The notes below the pieces were generated by a model, which had not been told where the DNA came from, did not search any database, and saw nothing but the letters and a program-made list of their open reading frames with translations. A stretch of 53,377 nucleotides of DNA from Candidatus Gastranaerophilales bacterium (lineage in GTDB: Bacteria; Cyanobacteriota; Vampirovibrionia; Gastranaerophilales; Gastranaerophilaceae). Every line of letters starts with the position of its first letter. The stretch's first letter is position 1. This document shows positions 51,304 through 53,377 of the stretch, piece after piece. The stretch lies in the NCBI GenBank assembly GCA_944323165.1, contig CALURK010000013.1, positions 1-53,377 of the forward strand, in the 5' to 3' direction. The position numbers and the translations under genes are program-made.

Positions 51304-51938
51304 TAGATAAAAAGAAGTTAAAAGCGAATTTAAAAGAAACTATAGATACAGTTGTCTTTGTAATAATAGCTGTAATTTTGATAAGATTTTTTGTTGCAGA
51401 ATTAAGATGGATTCCGTCAGGTTCTATGAAACCTACATTGGTAGAAGGAGATAGGATAGTTGTAGAAAAAATAACTAAGTTTCCGAACCTAATTAAAAAT
51501 CATAGTTTTGAGAATACTCCAAAACGTGGTGACGTGATGATTTTTTATCCACCGTTTGTAAAACTAAAGACAACACCTTGGGCAGTATTTAGTAGATTAA
51601 CAGGTTTCTTCTGTAAAGATGTTGCTTATATAAAGAGAGTTGTAGGCTTACCCGGTGAAAAATTAGAGATAAAACAGTTGGATAACGGTGCTTATAAGGT
51701 TTACATAAATGACGAACCACTTGAAGAAGAATACATAATGAGTGAATATGATTTTCATAAATGTAAATCAGATATGTTTTGCGGACCTCTAATAATTCCT
51801 GAAGGTCAATATTTTATGATGGGTGATAATAGAGGAAATTCTATGGATAGCCGTTTTTGGGGCACATTGCCAAAAGAACGGTTTATAGGGCGTGCTGTAT
51901 TTCTTTTCTGGCCACTTACGCACATAAAGTCACTATAA
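51300..51938 (+). CDS. lepB: Signal peptidase I
   Basis: 212 residues. One N-terminal membrane helix (TVVFVIIAVILIRFFVAE), Ser nucleophile in IPSGSMKPTLVEGDR, Lys base in AYIKRVVGLPGEKL, and the family boxes GDVMIFYPP and GDNRGNSMDSRFWG. It removes Sec signal peptides at the outer face of the membrane. Coupled to the prenyl synthase gene. Confidence 0.96.
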   Translation: MIDKKKLKANLKETIDTVVFVIIAVILIRFFVAELRWIPSGSMKPTLVEGDRIVVEKITKFPNLIKNHSFENTPKRGDVMIFYPPFVKLKTTPWAVFSRLTGFFCKDVAYIKRVVGLPGEKLEIKQLDNGAYKVYINDEPLEEEYIMSEYDFHKCKSDMFCGPLIIPEGQYFMMGDNRGNSMDSRFWGTLPKERFIGRAVFLFWPLTHIKSL

Positions 51939-52040
51939 ATTTATATACTTAAGTTGTAGAAATTTCTAACTTATTGAGAATTTATTTTTATTAGAAATCC
52001 TTTTAATATGATAATGTGAAGGAATAAAATCCTCAGAACA

Positions 52041-52072
52041 GCTATCACAATTGGTATAGCCATTTATTTGGC
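52041..52072 (+). promoter_or_regulatory. Leader hairpins before the second flagellin gene
   Basis: GCTAT / ATAGC (52041-52060) and GCCA / TGGC (52059-52072) can form small alternative hairpins in the leader. About 110 bases of leader lie between a TATGATAAT-type box (near 52008) and the ATG. The final AAAAGGAGATCAAA is shared with the first flagellin leader. Confidence 0.4.
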
Positions 52073-52125
52073 GTATCTGTTGTTGTGTTCATGGAAGAAG
52101 TAAATAAGAAAAGGAGATCAAAAGA

Positions 52126-53244
52126 ATGGCTTCAATCACTATTAACACAAACCTTGCCTCTCTGACAGCCCAACGGAACCTGTCAGCGGCAACCAGCAGT
52201 ATGAATACTGCAATGGAAAGATTATCAACCGGTTTTAAAATTAATTCAGGTGCTGATGATGCAGCCGGTTCAGCGGTATCAACCTTAATGGAAGCACAAA
52301 TTTCCGGTTATGATGTAGCGCAGTCAAATACAACAATGGGTTTATCATTGTTAGATACAGCCGAAGGTGTTCTTGATATTGTAGGAGACTACCTTCAACG
52401 TATCAGAGACTTGACCGAACAGGCCGCTAACGGTACCTATGGTACTTCTTCAATGCAGGCAATCAGAACGGAAGTTCAACAAAGAATGCTTGAAATTAAC
52501 CGTCTGTGTCAGGTTATTGATTTTAATGGTATACAATTACTGGATGGTACATCTTCTGCATACGTAAATGGGACAGGTGTTAACTTGCAGGTAAGTAATA
52601 ATTCCGGTATTGCTAATATTATAAATTTAGATAGTTCATTATTTGCTTCTGCAACCTGTACAGCTTTATTTATTGCAAATGAAGCCGGTAGAACTACAGA
52701 AAACTGGTTCTTGAGAGGTCAAAGCGACCCGACTAATGGCGGTGCTCAAGCGGCAACTGGGGTTGATATAAATTATGAAACTCCTGCTCTTTTAGCAAGA
52801 ATTACAGGACAATCAGTAGAACTAAGTAACGGAAAAACTTATGATTATTCAAAATTAGGATATACTGCAATTAAAGATACAATATACGATATTAATAATG
52901 ATGGTACCGGAGAAAATAGTGTTTCAAGTATAACTGCAATATGTGATGCTGTTTATACCGATGACTCTACTGCCCGTGAATTTTTACAATTTATCGATGA
53001 AGCAATTGAAAACGTTTCAGACAGAAGAACATTAATTGGTGCTTATATGAACAGAGTAGAGTCAGCTGTTGATGCTATCGACGTACAAAAGGAAAATATT
53101 GTTGCAGCAAATTCTGCAATTAAGGATGCGGATGTTGCTACTGAATCTTCAAACTTTATTAAATACCAGATTCTTCAGCAATCTACAGCAACACTTCTTT
53201 CAACTGCAAACCAAACTCCAAGTATTGCGTTGAACTTAATATAA
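52126..53244 (+). CDS. Flagellin (second copy)
   Basis: 372 residues. SITINTNLASLTAQRNLSAA, ERLSTGFKINSGADDAAGSA, then LQRIRDLTEQAANGTYGTSS at the D1 helix; C-terminal D1/D0 ends NQTPSIALNLI. The middle (about 150-290) has no similarity to that of the first copy. Its ends are conserved between the two, as expected for filament subunits that copolymerise or are alternatives. A separate promoter and terminator. Confidence 0.95.
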   Translation: MASITINTNLASLTAQRNLSAATSSMNTAMERLSTGFKINSGADDAAGSAVSTLMEAQISGYDVAQSNTTMGLSLLDTAEGVLDIVGDYLQRIRDLTEQAANGTYGTSSMQAIRTEVQQRMLEINRLCQVIDFNGIQLLDGTSSAYVNGTGVNLQVSNNSGIANIINLDSSLFASATCTALFIANEAGRTTENWFLRGQSDPTNGGAQAATGVDINYETPALLARITGQSVELSNGKTYDYSKLGYTAIKDTIYDINNDGTGENSVSSITAICDAVYTDDSTAREFLQFIDEAIENVSDRRTLIGAYMNRVESAVDAIDVQKENIVAANSAIKDADVATESSNFIKYQILQQSTATLLSTANQTPSIALNLI

Positions 53245-53265
53245 TGAATTTCTTAAATAGTGATG

Positions 53266-53289
53266 AAGCCCCCGCATCTGCGGGGGCTT
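53266..53289 (+). terminator. Terminator of the second flagellin gene
   Basis: GC-rich 10-bp stem AAGCCCCCGC / GCGGGGGCTT, short ATCT loop, followed by TGTTTT. A second hairpin, GCTTGAGT / ACTCAAGC, lies at 53309-53328, before A/G-rich repeats to the window end. Confidence 0.9.
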
Positions 53290-53377
53290 TGTTTTATCCC
53301 AATAAAAAGCTTGAGTAAAAACTCAAGCGGAAAAAGGGAAAAGGGATTAAAAAGGGAAAAATAGAAAAACTTAGAAT

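Noticed and set aside
1-53377. CRISPR arrays, insertion sequences, prophage or integrase genes.
   Set aside because: No spaced direct repeats, transposase or integrase motifs were found; the only pseudogenes are explained by deletions and a point mutation.

Overview
The window is low-GC bacterial chromosome, densely packed, with long runs of overlapping genes and almost no mobile DNA. Flagellins, FliO, DnaA, RuvB, GyrA, a Tat system, TPR proteins and several short lineage-specific proteins without recognisable families fit best with a gut-associated, flagellated, non-photosynthetic relative of cyanobacteria (Vampirovibrionia / Gastranaerophilales). This placement is an inference from gene style and composition; no 16S gene is present. 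TGA is used as an ordinary stop codon.

Layout. 1-661: an XRE-type repressor and a small HAD phosphatase, divergent around an inverted repeat. 642-2609: two broken genes on the minus strand, glutamate-1-semialdehyde aminotransferase (hemL) and a siroheme sulfite reductase, joined by a deletion. 2617-9700: one minus-strand operon of nine genes in the order flavodoxin, Tat-exported aldo/keto reductase, NapH-NapG-like iron-sulfur membrane protein, TatA, TatC, LarB, LarC (N-terminal domain only), a CbiM-type nickel transporter component and LarE. A promoter with the 19-bp spacer typical of MerR control precedes it. 9810-28764: housekeeping genes (thioredoxin, DnaQ-like exonuclease, RlmD-type methyltransferase, LipM-like octanoyltransferase, dGTPase, MgtC, OppF-like ATPase, PerM-type transporter, radical SAM enzyme, SpeD, RNase HI, NhaC-like antiporter, an orphan DNA methylase, IlvC, GyrA) with small unknown genes between them. 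29200-33460: an operon with a histidine kinase, an unknown protein, a Nudix hydrolase, AroH chorismate mutase, a single-domain response regulator and a secreted TPR protein. 33523-37753: FliO, a NeuB-like synthase, a KdsC-like phosphatase and NAD synthetase. 37754-48567: TPR protein, dnaA, tRNA-Cys, rpsU, several lineage-specific genes, YhcH, YibE/F, RuvB and a D-2-hydroxyacid dehydrogenase. 48568-53377: two flagellin genes, the first behind a roughly 550-nt structured leader, flanking a prenyl synthase and signal peptidase I.

Two signals stand out. First, five places (21240, 28937, 42160 minus, 43294, 48616 minus) carry the same promoter-like arrangement, G(C/A)AATT, exactly 14 bases, then (T/A)ACTTTATATA. 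Four lie in front of lineage-specific proteins without signal peptides and one in front of a short transcript that ends at a strong terminator. A perfect sigma-28 (FliA-type) promoter drives the gene divergent from one of them, so a regulon connected with motility or surface proteins is plausible. Second, the 2617-9700 operon couples a dedicated Tat system, an exported [4Fe-4S] aldo/keto reductase lipoprotein and a NapH-NapG fusion with nickel-pincer cofactor (Lar) maturation genes. It lacks LarA, the LarC C-terminal domain and the transporter's energising subunits, and the genes just downstream, which depend on or make tetrapyrroles, are decaying.
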